This document shows, in pieces, positions 33,612-43,100 of a DNA stretch of 64,000 bases. Below the pieces are notes generated by a model. The model did not search any database. It was not told where the DNA came from and worked only from the letters and a program-made list of their open reading frames with translations. The position numbers and the translations under genes were made by a program. Each line of letters opens with the position of its first letter. Positions within the stretch are counted from its first letter, which is position 1. Origin of the DNA: Deltaproteobacteria bacterium (GTDB lineage Bacteria > Myxococcota_A > JAADFL01); assembly GCA_013152945.1 (NCBI GenBank), contig JAADFL010000066.1:8324-72323 (forward strand), read 5' to 3'.

Positions 33612-36320
33612 TCATACTTTCCGGTCCAGCAAGCGCTTGATCTTGGTTGCGAGTTCCATTGTTGTGAAAGGCTTTTGAACAAAAGAGTCACCGCCTGCAA
33701 TGACTCCCCTGTCAGCGACCGCGGTTTCAGTGTACCCGGACATGAACAGGCATTTCAGGTCCGGACGGATCTTCCTGATTTCCCCGGAAAGCTCCTTGCC
33801 GTCCATTTCTTTCATTATCACGTCTGTCAGCAACATCGACAGCTCGTCCTTGTGCTCCCTGGCGAGTTTCAAGGCCTGCTCTGTGGTTCCGGCTTCAATT
33901 ACTCGATAGCCCATGGCAGTTACGAGTGATTTTGCCATTTTCAACAGGTAGGGCTCGTCGTCCACGATCAGTATCAACTCGTTGTTTCCCCTGGGAAATT
34001 TATTGGGTTTCTTTTCCTGCCAGTCATCGAGTCTTTCCTTTGTACGCGGAAGGTAAATCTTGATAGTTGTGCCGCTGCCCGGCTCACTGTAAACATTTAT
34101 GAAGCCGCCGGCCTGCTTGATTATGCCGTACACAGTGGCCAATCCAAGGCCGGTCCCCTTATCCGTTCCCTTGGTCGTGAAAAAGGGATCGAACATGTTT
34201 TCCCGGGTCTTCTCGTCCATCCCGCTGCCGTTGTCGCTGACCGCCAGCATCACGTACTCACCCTGCGTGAATCCCGAATGACCGTTACAGTACTCCTGGT
34301 CTATCACCACGTTGCCGGTTTCGATAATTATCCTTCCGTTGCGGTCTATCGCATCCTTGGAGTTTATGCAGAGGTTTATCAGCACCTGATCAATCTGGTG
34401 TGGATCGATCATCAGGCGCCATAGGTCTTCACGCAAGGAGCAGGACAGTTCTATGTTCTCTCCCAGGAGTCTTCTCAATATGTTGAGCAGGCTGCGGATG
34501 CTGACGTTCAGGTCAATCACCTTGGGTAGCACCTGCTGCTTGCGGGCGAACGACAGCAACTGCCTGGTGGTGTTTTCGGCCCTCTCGACGGCATTCAGGA
34601 TCTCAATGAGGTCCTGGTACAGTGGCTCCGTGGCAGACACCCTTGACATGGCCAACTCGGCATTTCCCAGTATTGCTCCCAGGATGTTGTTGAAGTCATG
34701 GGCGACTCCGCCTGCAAGCCGGCCTATTGCCTCGAGCTTATTGGCCTGGTTGAGTTGGGCCTCCAACTTTTTCTTTTCTTCTTCTGCCTTGACCCTCTCG
34801 GTCACGTCCCTTGCGACGGATAATATCGATACCACCTCGCCGGCCTTGGCAATAGGCTTGCTGCTGATTTCCGCCCATTTGACCTTGCCTTCCTTGGTCT
34901 TCAGCTTGTACACGGAAAAGAAAGGTTTATTGTTTTGAATAACCCATCGGGTATTCCTCGCCGCTGCGTCCAGGTCCTCGTCGGCCAGTATGCCCAGTTC
35001 CAAAAAAGGCTTGCCGAGCAGTTCCCCGGGTTCGTATCCCAGGGCATCCCTTACGGAAGGGGAAATGTCCTTTAATTGGAGATCGGTTCCCATGGAGAAT
35101 ATGACGTCGGACACGTTCTCGAAGTGCAGCCTGTATCGTGCCTCGCTGTTCCTAAGCGCCAGCTCGGCCAATTTTCTTTCAGTCATGTCCCTGGCGACCG
35201 ACAGGATGACAGGCGTTCCGTTTAATTCAAATATGCCGGAGCTGATTTCCATCGGTATCCTGGTCCCGTCTTTTGCAATGAACGTGGCTTCGAACGACTT
35301 TCTTCCATTGCGTTTCAATATTTCCCTGAACTCGCGGCTGCCCCTTTTCTCTACATCCTCTCTTGTACTGATCTCCCTGGGGGACATGGCCAACAACTCA
35401 TCGTGGGAATATCCAAGCAGGGAGCATGCGGCGCTGTTCACCTCGATGAAATCGTCGAAGCCGCTCTCCTTGTACGGGTGGACGAAAACCGGGTCGGTCA
35501 CGCTGTCGAACAAGGCTTGGTACTTTTCCTTGGTTGCTTTTAACGCTTGTTCCATTTCTTTTTGTTCGGTTATGTCCTGAATGGTGTGAACAGAGGTTTT
35601 GAGCGTTCCGTCCTTGTCAAGAACAGGGTCGACAACGACTTTCAACCAAGTGCCGCCTTCCTTGAATTCTATTGTCTCGCGTTTCTTGGTGGTTTTCATC
35701 CTGACGTTTGGGCAACCCGGAAACGGCTTGTCAAGGCCGTGGACCACTTGCCAGCAATACTTTCCAACGATGCTCCGGCCTTCTGCGGCAAACATCCTTT
35801 CACTGGCTGCGTTGACGCGAGTTATCTTGTTCTTGTTGTTGATTATGAAAATGGCGTCACGAGTTGCGTTAAAGGTGGCTTCCCACTCCCTGGCCAGCCT
35901 TGCCAGCTCGTCTTCCCGGTGGACCTGCTCGGTAATGTCCCTTATTTCAGTCAATCTCACGGTCCTTCCGTTATGCTCCACGGCCTGTCCCCACATCTCG
36001 ACAACGATCTCTTTCCCATCCTTTCTAAGCGCCCTGTGCCTGTACGGTTCGGAACAATCTCTTTCCAACATGGTGGAGACCAGTTCATGGCCGGCAGGCG
36101 CCACGAAATCCTGGATAGGTTTTCCGATGATTTCCTCTCTTTCACATCCAAGGATGCGCGCGAGTTGTTTATTTAGGTCCGTCACTATCCCTTTTTCCGA
36201 AAGACAAATGCCCTCGGAGGCGCGCTTTACGAGGAGTCGAAAGCTGTCCTCGCTATCGATGAGCGAATCTTTTTTCATTTTCTTGTTCTTGTTACTCTTC
36301 TTCTGTCTACTGCCTGCCAT
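33612..36320 (-). CDS. Four-PAS hybrid histidine kinase with receiver domain
   Basis: A 902-residue soluble sensor kinase. Four PAS/PAC units occupy about 20-510 (each ending in a DITEQ, DMTER or DVTER motif). Next come HisKA with H-box GGVAHDFNNILGAILG (His near 540), HATPase_c with DNGSGMDEKTR and GTGLGLATVYG, and a receiver (about 785-900) with VDDEPYLL, LLTDVIM and KPFT. This is the layout of NtrB/FixL-like hybrid kinases. I chose ATG 36320 (MAGSRQKK), with GGAG upstream; ATG 36338 lacks a ribosome site. It overlaps the upstream secreted-protein gene by 14 bp. No cognate regulator is adjacent. Confidence 0.93.
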   Translation of the reverse strand: MAGSRQKKSNKNKKMKKDSLIDSEDSFRLLVKRASEGICLSEKGIVTDLNKQLARILGCEREEIIGKPIQDFVAPAGHELVSTMLERDCSEPYRHRALRKDGKEIVVEMWGQAVEHNGRTVRLTEIRDITEQVHREDELARLAREWEATFNATRDAIFIINNKNKITRVNAASERMFAAEGRSIVGKYCWQVVHGLDKPFPGCPNVRMKTTKKRETIEFKEGGTWLKVVVDPVLDKDGTLKTSVHTIQDITEQKEMEQALKATKEKYQALFDSVTDPVFVHPYKESGFDDFIEVNSAACSLLGYSHDELLAMSPREISTREDVEKRGSREFREILKRNGRKSFEATFIAKDGTRIPMEISSGIFELNGTPVILSVARDMTERKLAELALRNSEARYRLHFENVSDVIFSMGTDLQLKDISPSVRDALGYEPGELLGKPFLELGILADEDLDAAARNTRWVIQNNKPFFSVYKLKTKEGKVKWAEISSKPIAKAGEVVSILSVARDVTERVKAEEEKKKLEAQLNQANKLEAIGRLAGGVAHDFNNILGAILGNAELAMSRVSATEPLYQDLIEILNAVERAENTTRQLLSFARKQQVLPKVIDLNVSIRSLLNILRRLLGENIELSCSLREDLWRLMIDPHQIDQVLINLCINSKDAIDRNGRIIIETGNVVIDQEYCNGHSGFTQGEYVMLAVSDNGSGMDEKTRENMFDPFFTTKGTDKGTGLGLATVYGIIKQAGGFINVYSEPGSGTTIKIYLPRTKERLDDWQEKKPNKFPRGNNELILIVDDEPYLLKMAKSLVTAMGYRVIEAGTTEQALKLAREHKDELSMLLTDVIMKEMDGKELSGEIRKIRPDLKCLFMSGYTETAVADRGVIAGGDSFVQKPFTTMELATKIKRLLDRKV

Positions 36321-37968
36321 TCTTTCTTCTCCCAGCATACGCGGTCAACGCGAACACAAGAATAAGTGTCATTGATGTAACTGGTGCTTTTCCGCCGGAC
36401 CAAGCGCAACCGCAACCCGCATCGCTGGTAGTGTCATGTGTATTAATGTCAGTGTCAGTATCATTGTCGGTGTCGATATCTATATCGCTATCATTGTCAA
36501 TGTCGCTATCAATGTCGGTATCGCTATCAGTGTCGGTATCGCTATCAGTGTCGGTATCGCTATCAGTGTCGGTATCGCTATCAGTGTCAGTATCTCCATT
36601 TGATGCGTGGTATTCATATGCCCCTATATCGTACCCATCTCCTTGGGGCCGCGTAATGCCTTCTATATCCTCCGAAGGAGCAGAGTCCGGGCTGCCCGAG
36701 TCTATGGCAGGGCTGCCTTTTTTCAGGTGCAGGTCATAGTTTCCAGGGTCTATGAAAAACTTGTCCGGGTCGTCTATAACCATGTTGTGGTCCACCTCGA
36801 CTCCGTCACCTGCCTGCGTGTTCATCTTGGAAACCAGGTTGTTTCTCACGATGCAGCCCGTGGAAGGGGTTCCGTTTTTATGGTCCCCAATCATGATCCA
36901 TGCAGGCCCGGGGCTCTGGTCGTCCGGATCAAGGACCGTGTTGTTTACGATCCTGCAATTCCCGGCTCCGAGAAGGGTTATTCCATGGTAATGATCCACT
37001 ATGATGATGTTGTTTTCCACCACCCAGTCCACGAACATGCCGTCAAAGCAGCCGATACCCTGCAAGGGACCGCGTAACGGCTGTTTCGGGTCCTCGTAAT
37101 TGATGATCATGTTGCCGCGAAGCACGATACCCTTAACCTCGCCGGTCCCGACACCGTCTTTTCCCACAGACCAGCTTTGGAACCCGTCGTCATGGTTGTC
37201 ATTCACGTCGTAGCAGTTCTTTACTATGTTGAACTGGAATACCGTGTAGTCACCGAGTCCCCGCATGCCGTCTCCTGCAAAATTCTCGATGGTATTGTGA
37301 TCGATCAACGAGTGACTCGCATTCACGCTTATGCCAAAGTTTACGTTTCTCAATATATTGCCGCGAATGGTCATGTTGGTGCCGTCGACTGTTATGCCGT
37401 TACAGCTCAGGTCGTTCCAGTCCTGCTTGGACCAGGACGAACTGTCCCCCGTGGATTCGATCACGCAGTCCTCGATCGTTATATCGTGTATGGGTCCCCT
37501 GAAGTTGTGGTAGTCCAGATCTACCAATGTCCCGGGCTTGTCACCATTTCCGAATTCGGGGTCAACGTGAAGTCCGCGCAATGTCCAGTTGGAACTCGAC
37601 CTGATGAGTACCTTCCTGAATCGTGCATCCGCTCCCTGTATCGCTGCTATGATTATCAGGCCCTTATTGTAATAGTTGGTAATATTGAGTTCACCGTAGT
37701 ACCCTGTCCGAAGCCAGATCGTATCACCTGCCTTGACCGGAGCCCCGGGATTCTTGTCCACCAGTTTCTTTCCGGGTTCGTACGGAAGCGATTCCCACTC
37801 CCGGCTTTCGATTAGCCCGGAGTCCACCACCTGCTGAAGGCTCTTCCAGGGTGAGACAATGCTGCCGTCACCGGACGGGCTGCCGTGTGCAGGATCCACG
37901 TAATAATCCGCGGCGTTTGCAACAAACGCCGGTAGGAGCAACCAAAATGTCAGGATGAAGTATTTCAT
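36307..37968 (-). CDS. Secreted right-handed beta-helix protein with DTD linker and MYXO-CTERM-like anchor
   Basis: A 553-residue exported protein. ATG 37968 follows GAGG and begins a signal peptide (MKYFILTFWLLLPAFVANAA). The body (about 25-460) has the repeated strands of a parallel beta-helix (pectate-lyase/NosD-like), e.g. IRGNILRNVNFGISVN and HGITLLGAGNCRIVNNTV, and ends in the DUF1565-like phrase SPAIDSGS, then DIGAYEYHA. An Asp-Thr-Asp-Ser linker follows (about 463-520). The tail GCGCAWSGG, a hydrophobic helix and RRKNGRQ fit the MYXO-CTERM sorting signal. It may bind or cleave polysaccharide at the cell surface; catalytic residues cannot be assigned. Confidence 0.85.
   Translation of the reverse strand: MKYFILTFWLLLPAFVANAADYYVDPAHGSPSGDGSIVSPWKSLQQVVDSGLIESREWESLPYEPGKKLVDKNPGAPVKAGDTIWLRTGYYGELNITNYYNKGLIIIAAIQGADARFRKVLIRSSSNWTLRGLHVDPEFGNGDKPGTLVDLDYHNFRGPIHDITIEDCVIESTGDSSSWSKQDWNDLSCNGITVDGTNMTIRGNILRNVNFGISVNASHSLIDHNTIENFAGDGMRGLGDYTVFQFNIVKNCYDVNDNHDDGFQSWSVGKDGVGTGEVKGIVLRGNMIINYEDPKQPLRGPLQGIGCFDGMFVDWVVENNIIIVDHYHGITLLGAGNCRIVNNTVLDPDDQSPGPAWIMIGDHKNGTPSTGCIVRNNLVSKMNTQAGDGVEVDHNMVIDDPDKFFIDPGNYDLHLKKGSPAIDSGSPDSAPSEDIEGITRPQGDGYDIGAYEYHASNGDTDTDSDTDTDSDTDTDSDTDTDSDTDIDSDIDNDSDIDIDTDNDTDTDINTHDTTSDAGCGCAWSGGKAPVTSMTLILVFALTAYAGRRKNGRQ
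36443..36596 (-). repeat. Tandem 18-bp coding repeat (Asp-Thr-Asp-Ser linker)
   Basis: Tandem units of GTCGGTATCGCTATCAGT (plus-strand reading), near-perfect from about 36508 to 36596 and degenerate before. It encodes the acidic DTDSDT linker of the beta-helix protein. Exact tandem units make it liable to slippage. Confidence 0.9.
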
Positions 37969-38102
37969 GCAATCAACCTCCACCACTTGATGGCGCAATT
38001 TGATTGGCGTGCCTGGGCTCAAGATGTCCGTATTTATCGTATTCCCTCTTAATAGCCTATGCAGACTCTGTTACCTCTTGTCAACCCCGACTTTTCGAGT
38101 GT

Positions 38103-38166
38103 GGTAGCCGAATTGAAATGTCAGTGGTACTGCCGAGTGAAAATGTCAGTAGGAAGGGGATTCGTC
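38103..38166 (+). repeat. Dispersed 64-bp repeat, copy 2
   Basis: Matches 28014-28077 in the same orientation at 51 of 64 positions without gaps. It lies at the border where GC-rich sequence gives way to the AT-rich island, 24 bp before a perfect 15-bp hairpin. Confidence 0.65.
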
Positions 38167-38189
38167 CCATACGGATTCAGGCTGTTCGC

Positions 38190-38222
38190 AACGATTCCAG
38201 GGGCAACGCCCCTGGAATCGTT
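38190..38222. repeat. Perfect 15-bp hairpin
   Basis: AACGATTCCAGGGGC, loop AAC, GCCCCTGGAATCGTT. It lies downstream of the methyltransferase-like gene (minus strand) and could be its terminator or a mobile palindrome. No long U-run follows on the minus strand. The remaining 37969-38273 spacer holds only repeat copy 2. Confidence 0.6.
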
Positions 38223-38273
38223 GTTTCTGTTATTGGGTATTGGTTTTATTGGGTGCAATAATTCTTCAATTTG

Positions 38274-38837
38274 CTAATATAATTTTGGAATTATCTTGTA
38301 AGTTTTCTTCATATAGTCTTTATAAATTTCACCAAATTCTTTTATTAAAGTATTTTCTTCTATTTTTATTCGATAGATTATTGCAAGTAAAATTGGAATA
38401 GTAATCACAATTAATGAGATCATACTGTTCATCGAGATTGAAAGTCCCAAACAAATTAGTAATAATCCCAAATAACTAGGATGTCTAAGGTTTTTATACA
38501 TTCCATCTGTCTTCAAATTGTGGTTTGTTGTGATTGTCACATTAACTGTAAACTCTTTATTTAATTGAATTATTGAAATCCACCGGATAATAATTCCTAT
38601 CATAAAAATACTTAAGCCAAATATTGCTATCGAATAATTTAATATATTCCATTCTTGACGATTTGCTGTGAGAAATCCTATTGTTAAACTCAAAGGTATA
38701 GTAATCCAAAATAATACCAATGATTTTTTGTCGTTTTTTGTTTTTGTCCCATTCTTTTTTGACCGTTTTGCAATCATTAAGGCCAGTTCCGATAAGAAAA
38801 ACAAGACGGAAAAAAATGTAATTGTTTTTATGGTCAT
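38274..38837 (-). CDS. Isoprenylcysteine carboxyl methyltransferase-like membrane protein
   Basis: A 187-residue membrane protein of the ICMT/phospholipid-methyltransferase fold. Hydrophobic segments lie at about 4-20, 42-58, 68-88 and 125-152. The AdoMet-binding end is recognisable: GMYKNLRHPSYLGLLL (about 112-127) and a late EENTLIKEFGEIYKDYMK. Such bacterial proteins methylate small substrates of unknown identity. Base use is strikingly AT-rich (many Ile, Asn and Lys codons) compared with the neighbours, a sign of recent transfer. It starts 18 bp after the attC-like site, with the GNAT gene upstream in the same orientation. Confidence 0.82.
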   Translation of the reverse strand: MTIKTITFFSVLFFLSELALMIAKRSKKNGTKTKNDKKSLVLFWITIPLSLTIGFLTANRQEWNILNYSIAIFGLSIFMIGIIIRWISIIQLNKEFTVNVTITTNHNLKTDGMYKNLRHPSYLGLLLICLGLSISMNSMISLIVITIPILLAIIYRIKIEENTLIKEFGEIYKDYMKKTYKIIPKLY

Positions 38838-38854
38838 CTTTTTTACCCTTTATT

Positions 38855-38925
38855 GCACATAACAACCAAGCTCAGCGACTGGGAACGCGCCAGCGGCACC
38901 AGTTCGCTGTAGCACATTGTCAGCC
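38855..38925 (-). other. Candidate integron attC recombination site
   Basis: Read on the minus strand this 71-bp stretch folds like an attC site. The outer boxes are GGCTGACAA and TTGTTATGTGC (GACAA pairs with TTGTT). An unpaired spacer follows (TGTG against CTTGG). The inner arms CTACAGCGAACTGG and CCAGTCGCTGAG pair except for two protruding A residues, and the loop is about 16 nt. It lies at the 3' end of the GNAT gene (overlapping its stop) and just before the next AT-rich gene, as in cassette arrays. GTTATGT is close to but not a perfect GTTRRRY core. No integrase is in the window. Confidence 0.55.
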
Positions 38926-39387
38926 AAGTCGTTCATCCAGATCCATTTCCAGCAATACCGCATCCTCTTCAAACCCACATTTTTGGTAAAACTCTCTTGC
39001 TCTGGTATTGCTTTTCTCCGTACTGACTTCGACTTCACTACACCCAAGTTCTCGACATGTATTCATGGCCGCTGAGATTAGCTGCTTGCCGATTCCTCGA
39101 CCTCGATAGCTTTTGGAAACAATTAACTCGTCAACAAGTCCGGAGGGTCGTAGATGCACTATCGTTTTTCTCATTGTGAAGCTTATAAAGCCTACTATCA
39201 CATCTTTGTCTTTCGCCACAAGCATATGATGGTCAGGATCTTTGATAAGGATACAGCAGTTCTTAAAGGATTGTTCTACGTCAATACCTTCTGTGTTGGC
39301 CATTACATCCATCAGTTCCGAGAGTAATGGCTTAATCGATGGCAAGTCGCCTTCTGTTGAAGGAACAATCCTAATATTGTCTGACAT
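38920..39387 (-). CDS. GNAT family N-acetyltransferase
   Basis: A 155-residue acetyltransferase that moves acetyl from acetyl-CoA to an unknown amine. The CoA-binding motif A is intact: VDELIVSKSYRGRGIGKQLI (about residues 84-103, with R-G-R-G-I-G), followed by NTRAREFYQKCGFEED (motif B). ATG 39387 (MSDNIRIV) has AAGGAAG seven bases upstream; the frame is open 16 codons earlier. It is less GC-rich than the chromosomal genes around it. Its stop lies inside the attC-like site, so it may be a gene cassette; GNAT genes are common integron cassettes. Confidence 0.88.
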   Translation of the reverse strand: MSDNIRIVPSTEGDLPSIKPLLSELMDVMANTEGIDVEQSFKNCCILIKDPDHHMLVAKDKDVIVGFISFTMRKTIVHLRPSGLVDELIVSKSYRGRGIGKQLISAAMNTCRELGCSEVEVSTEKSNTRAREFYQKCGFEEDAVLLEMDLDERLG

Positions 39388-40141
39388 GAGGATCTTCCTT
39401 CTTTTTTCGTTTGGCCGACTTCTTCTTCTACCCAATCTCTGTTACCCCGTAGTAATTCAACCCATTTGGCTTTTTACTATAGAGTTGTAACCGGGGCTTG
39501 TCAAAAAAACAATTAACGAATAACCCCTGATTACGCACGTCCATTGATTAATTTAACCACAATATCTAAGGTGTTTTGTAAATTGTGTTTAATCCAGCGA
39601 CTTGACATCAATCGCGATGAAAAATTGCCGGATCTTCTCTTCGACAAGTCCTTGAGTGCTTGGTTTTCCCAAGGCCGGATATGGCTGTTATGTCAATAAG
39701 ATATAAGGAGTGAAAAATCGGGATCATGCACGATATTAGTGTCCGGCGTAACGGTCGGGGTTTTTGGGGCCGCTTTAGGTGGAAAGCTGACCTGGTCCAG
39801 TAAAACAAAATACAAATTGTTTGGCTTGAGCATGGTATGGGTTGCCAGTTTTTGCGCGTCAATGAATTTTTTGCTGATGTGAAACTTCATGAAATGACAT
39901 CAAGTTTTTGATGCCCTGAAAATCAACCTGGGTGGGGGGACCTGGGGGGACCTGCGGTTGGGTGAGGGACCTGTGCGGTTATCTTCGGGGCTGTCAATTC
40001 CCTATTTTGAACCGGGCTTGCTATTTTTTTTGTATTGAACTTGTATCAATGGAACCAATATGCAAGTTCATACGTCTATTGGGCGATGAGGACATGGTTG
40101 ACTTTGAAAAAAACATGCCCCGGCATGGAAAGGGGTCTTCA
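39388..40141. other. Long spacer with dispersed repeats
   Basis: About 750 bp with no credible gene. 39388-39650 is AT-rich with no recognised feature. 39677-39700 (GGATATGGCTGTTATGTCAA) is similar to 63876-63899. 39778-39935 is repeat copy B, followed by G-rich tandem (GGGGGGACCT) units to about 39975. 40000-40141 precedes the macroglobulin gene. Confidence 0.6.
39778..39935 (-). repeat. Dispersed repeat, copy B (inverted relative to 11918-12053)
   Basis: Its minus strand matches copy A in two ungapped blocks: 39882-39935 (44 of 54) and 39778-39818 (35 of 41). The intervening part is 63 bp here and 41 bp in copy A. Its CTGGTCCAGTAAAA also resembles 29528-29542. Likely a MITE- or REP-type non-coding element. 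Confidence 0.7.
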
Positions 40142-43100
40142 ATGAGAAGGGAAAGGGCGTTGAAAAAACTGAAAGTGTTTGGTTATACCCTTGTTTTTTT
40201 TATTGTATGGTCTGCAAGCAGCGGATGTTTACCCGGAGAACACAAAGGGGCTGATGCACGGCCTGAAAGGAGTGCCGACATGCCGGGAGCCGGGAAAGGA
40301 GATCCCAAAATAAAGAAAATAAAGCCTCTTCCTGTCGCGGACTGGAACCAAGGCCTCTCCAAAGACTGGGCTGAAGTGAAAAAGCTGGAAGACGAGCAAA
40401 AACTGCAAGCCGCACAAAAGGTCATATTAAGCATACTGGACCGCGCCCGGGCCGAAAAGAACAGCGAGGAGTGGGTAAAGGCATTGATAACAGCAGTCCA
40501 GCTCAAGAGCGCTTTGCACGAGTACGAGACAGCGGTTCGTTTTTTCAAGGAGCAGCCCTGGCCCGATGACCTGCTCGGACAGGTCACCTGCAATCTCTAC
40601 TATGCGCAAATGCTCGTGTGGTACGCCCGAAACTACAGGTGGGAAATACAAAGGCGCGAGCGGGTCGATACCAAGGGCAAGGTCGATCTCAAGGCATGGA
40701 CATTGGAGCAGATATTTGCCGAGGCTGGAAGGGCCTACCTTTTCCTGTGGAGGCATAAGCAAGAGCTGGCAAACCTCGATGCCAGGAAGCTGGCGGCATA
40801 CATCGAGGTGGGCGATTACCCGCACGAGGTCAGACCCGGCTTGCTCGATGTGCTCACGTACTTTTGGACGAACCTCCTGGCCGATCGTGACGGCTGGCGG
40901 CCAAGGCAACGAAACGAGGTGTTTGCCCTGGACCTGGGAAAGTTGCTCGGTACTGCAAGGCCCATGTCCGCCCGCTTCAAACTCGATGATCCGAACATCC
41001 ACCCGCTTGTAAAGCTTTCCGCTCTCCTGGCCGACCTGGAGTACGAGCACTCGAAAAAAGGACTAAGGGAGGCGGCCCTGGAGGCATATATCGAGCGATC
41101 GAGACAGTTATGGAATGCATTCAGCCAGGAGCAGGACAAAACAGAGATAGAGAAAAAAATGGCGGCAAGGCTCGCCCACGAGCGTGGCATATCCTGGTGG
41201 TCGGTAGGCATTGCGCAAATGGCGCAGTGGGTACGCCAAAAACGGGATCCCCATGCACTTGTACAGGCTCATGAGCTGGCACAAAAAGGGTGGAAGAAAT
41301 ACCCGGACAGTATTGGCGGAAAGCAGTGCAGGAGTATAGTCGAGTCAATCGAACAACCGGGATATGCACTCCAGGGAATGGCAACCGATGCGCCCGGCAA
41401 GAAGTCGATCCTGGTGCGGCACAAGAATCTCAAAGAGATATTCTTCCGCGCCTACAAGCTTGACTTGTTGAAAATTGTCCGCAAGGCCGACGATTACGAC
41501 ATATTCCCACGATGGGAAGAGATCAGAAAAATAATGAAGAGAGAACCGGCTGCGTCATGGCGCAAGGCATTACCGAAAACCCCTGACTTCAGGATGCACA
41601 AGACCTTTGTGACTCCCCCCATGAAGAAACCCGGGTATTACCTGGTTATAGCCTCTGCAAAAAAGGACTTTGGGCCTGACGACAACTACATGACAGCCTT
41701 GAACGTGATAATATCCGACTTGGTCCTTGTCGAAGAAATCCATGACTCCGGCGTAGAGGTAACCGCCGTGTCCGGCGCAACCGGGCGGCCCGTCCCTGGT
41801 GTAAAGATATCCTTGTACAAGTATGATTGGACCGAAGGCCATCACGTCGTTCAAACAAAGACAACATCCGGGAACGGCGTTGTTGGTTTCACGAGCTATG
41901 GGGGCGACTATTTTCTCCTGGCCCGCAAAGGCGAACAGATTGTAATGGATCCGAATTACCTTAACATATACGCCAACAGATTTCCGGAGAGTCACACGGG
42001 GTCGCTCGTGTACACGGACCGAAGCGTGTACAGGCCCGGGCAGAAGCTGCATTTCAAAATCGTGGTATACTCGGGCCGCCGAAAAAAGGCGGATTACCAT
42101 ACTATTGCAGGCCGAAGGGTGAGGGTGTGGCTCGAGGACGCCAATCGCAGGACCGTGGCGGACGCGACTTACCACACCAATGAAAACGGCACTGTCTCAG
42201 GGTCGTTCGATATTCCGCCGGGTCGACTTTTGGGCCAATGGCACCTGTACACCTCTCCCGAAGGATCGGCCCCGGTCAGGGTCGAGGAGTACAAGCGGCC
42301 CACATTCGAGGTAAAGATAGACGATCCCAAGACTCCCTTGAGGCTGAACAAGCCGGCTGTACTCGAGGGCCGGGCCGATTACTACTTCGGCCTGCCTGTT
42401 ACAAGCGGCAAGGTGCTGTGGCGGGTAGTACGGAGTCCCCGTTACCCATGGTGGTGGTCCTGGTGGTACGGCAACAGGGGAAGCGCTTCCCAGGTCGTGG
42501 CCACAGGCACGGCAAAGCTTGCCGGTGAGGGCAAATTCAAGGTTTCCTTTACTCCAAAGGCGGATGAACGCACTGCAAAGGCAGGTGTTACTTATGTGTA
42601 CGAACTGGAAGCCGATGTGACGGACGAAGGAGGTGAGACCAGGTCCGCCAAGAGGTCCTTCAGGCTTGGTTTCGTGGCGGTCGAGGCAACAATAGGAATG
42701 GATGAAGAATTCGTGTTCGAGAACAAGCCGTCAATGGTGAAACTGACGCGCACAAACCTGGACGGAGTCGCGGCCCCGGGAACGGGCAAATGGCGGCTGT
42801 TGAAGATAGTTCAACCGGGACAGACCCTGGCCCCTGCAGACCAGCCCTTGCCTGAAGCTTTGCCGGGTGTGCAGGGAACCAAGGGTTATCAGACCGCCGG
42901 GGACCGGCAAAGAGCCAGGTGGCAACCGGGATACAATCCCATGGAAATTATGCGGCAATGGAAAGACGGGTCCCGTGTCGCTGGGGGCGAGGTTGTACAC
43001 GACAAGCAGGGAAGGGCGAAGATAAAAATGCCGCCCCTGCCTGCAGGGGCCTATCGGCTTCGCTATGAAACAAAAGATGCCTTTGGCAAGGTGTTCAGCA

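Noticed and set aside
33192-33929. 245-residue plus-strand ORF
   Set aside because: It overlaps the receiver end of the multi-PAS kinase and shows no domain; low-complexity reading of the opposite strand.
36431-36739. Plus-strand ORF of Val-Ser repeats
   Set aside because: It is the antisense reading of the Asp-Thr-Asp-Ser linker of the beta-helix protein.
38190-38222. Second attC site after the methyltransferase-like gene
   Set aside because: The stem is perfect with no protruding bases or unpaired spacer, and there are no core boxes, unlike attC.
39932-40141. N-terminal 70-residue extension of the macroglobulin
   Set aside because: It starts in G-rich tandem sequence and would bury the lipoprotein signal that begins at 40142.
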